Of a stretch of 64,000 bases of DNA, positions 63,539-64,000 are shown in pieces; position 1 is the first letter of the stretch; each line of letters starts with the position of its first letter. Below the pieces are notes generated by a model. It ran no database searches. It had not been told where the DNA came from and worked only from the letters and a program-made list of their open reading frames with translations. This DNA comes from Hyphomicrobiales bacterium. GTDB lineage: Bacteria; Pseudomonadota; Alphaproteobacteria; Rhizobiales; Rhizobiaceae. The stretch covers positions 266,436 through 330,435 of the forward strand of contig UCEY01000004.1 of the NCBI GenBank assembly GCA_900471605.1. The letters run 5' to 3'. A program made the position numbers and the translations under genes.

Positions 63539-64000
63539 GGATCGCGATCCTCCTAGTCGCCGGTCTAGTAACCATGGTACTCGCCCTGAGCCGAGGACCC
63601 GACGAGCAAAGCCACGAGACCATTCTCAACGCGCTTCGCGCTGTGGATCTCACCTTTGCTGGCATGCAGCGCGATGTCCTGCAGGCGCGCTCCGGCATTC
63701 TCAAGAACTACGATTTTCTAGGCCTTGCCATCGACCGGATGCGGGTCGACCTCCAGAGGATCGCCGCGATTTCTGCCTCGGTATCGGTGGAGGACCGGGC
63801 CTCACTGGAAGAGCGGCTGGCGGCGGTGGGGCAATCTATTGCCCATAATGAGGCGATGATTGAGCAATTCAAGTCCGGCAATGCCATGATTCAGAATTCC
63901 TTGCGCATATTCCTCCAGACGCTGAACGAAATCCGCAAGCGGATGGTGGGCGCTGAAAGCGTGCCCGCCTTGCTCGAGACGCAACTGCTCGGGCAGCAGA
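63535..64000 (+). CDS. virA: VirA-like sensor histidine kinase, N-terminal part only
   Basis: 155 codons before the window ends. One membrane helix (ILLVAGLVTMVLAL) is followed by a helical periplasmic region (LNALRAVDLTFAGMQRDVLQ, then ARSGILKNYDFL) that resembles the periplasmic domain of VirA and DAHL-type sensor kinases. The kinase domain would lie beyond the edge. Context (virG-like gene two genes upstream) supports a VirA-like partner. ATGA overlap with the peroxidase gene. Confidence 0.65.
   Translation, partial: MRIAILLVAGLVTMVLALSRGPDEQSHETILNALRAVDLTFAGMQRDVLQARSGILKNYDFLGLAIDRMRVDLQRIAAISASVSVEDRASLEERLAAVGQSIAHNEAMIEQFKSGNAMIQNSLRIFLQTLNEIRKRMVGAESVPALLETQLLGQQ

Overview
The window reads as part of a large conjugative plasmid from the Rhizobiaceae (Agrobacterium, Rhizobium, Sinorhizobium or a close relative). 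The evidence is a repABC replicon, a LuxI/LuxR/TraM quorum-sensing set, the gene order traI-trbBCDEJKLFGHI, divergent traAFBH and traCDG operons around a Ti-type oriT, and a complete virB-type cluster beside virG- and virA-like genes. This comes from protein motifs and gene order only; no database was searched.

Layout. 1-3,600: transposition genes tniA-tniB-tniQ on the minus strand, cut by the left edge. 3,860-9,300: accessory genes (NmrA-like oxidoreductase, HxlR regulator, tyrosine recombinase, a possible PD-(D/E)XK nuclease, a nucleotidyl-cyclase-like protein). 9,300-13,110: repABC on the minus strand, with an antisense RNA between repB and repC, two identical parS palindromes and a RepA-type operator. 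13,260-23,560: two tra-box palindromes, then traI and the trb operon. 23,740-26,620: traR, convergent traM, an XRE regulator with its own inverted repeat, and an AAA/DUF4143 ATPase behind four 22-bp direct repeats. 26,700-35,080: traHBFA, oriT, traCDG. 35,200-39,360: an eroded stretch with a truncated IS110 transposase fused to a nuclease tail, a WGR protein, a frameshifted DUF736 gene, a long palindrome, a GNAT protein, an orphan LuxR-type HTH protein and a Nudix pseudogene. 39,400-41,040: Na/Pi cotransporter. 41,270-49,550: a DeoR-controlled ABC-transporter locus with a phosphodiesterase, an inositol-monophosphatase-like phosphatase and a DUF4432 epimerase-like protein. 49,570-50,460: IS66 and IS21 remnants. 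50,700-61,160: virB1-virB11 on the minus strand. 61,600-64,000: virG-like regulator, membrane-anchored di-heme peroxidase and the start of a virA-like sensor, on the plus strand.

How the parts work together. TraI makes an acyl-homoserine lactone, TraR binds it and TraM restrains TraR. The tra boxes lie between traI and repA, so one signal can raise both mating-pore expression and copy number. TraA nicks oriT and TraG delivers the strand to the Trb pore. A second secretion system (VirB) sits opposite a VirG-like regulator whose shared intergenic region carries a vir box matching the consensus in both orientations, so it is probably under separate VirA/VirG-type control. The metabolic locus resembles the acc (agrocinopine) locus of Ti plasmids in logic but uses a different transporter class.

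Most notable: the virB / virG / peroxidase / virA-like module with its vir boxes; the acc-like sugar-phosphodiester locus; the His-rich VirB11; the 22-bp repeats before the AAA ATPase; the orphan TraR-type HTH protein; and the cyclase-like gene next to repC.
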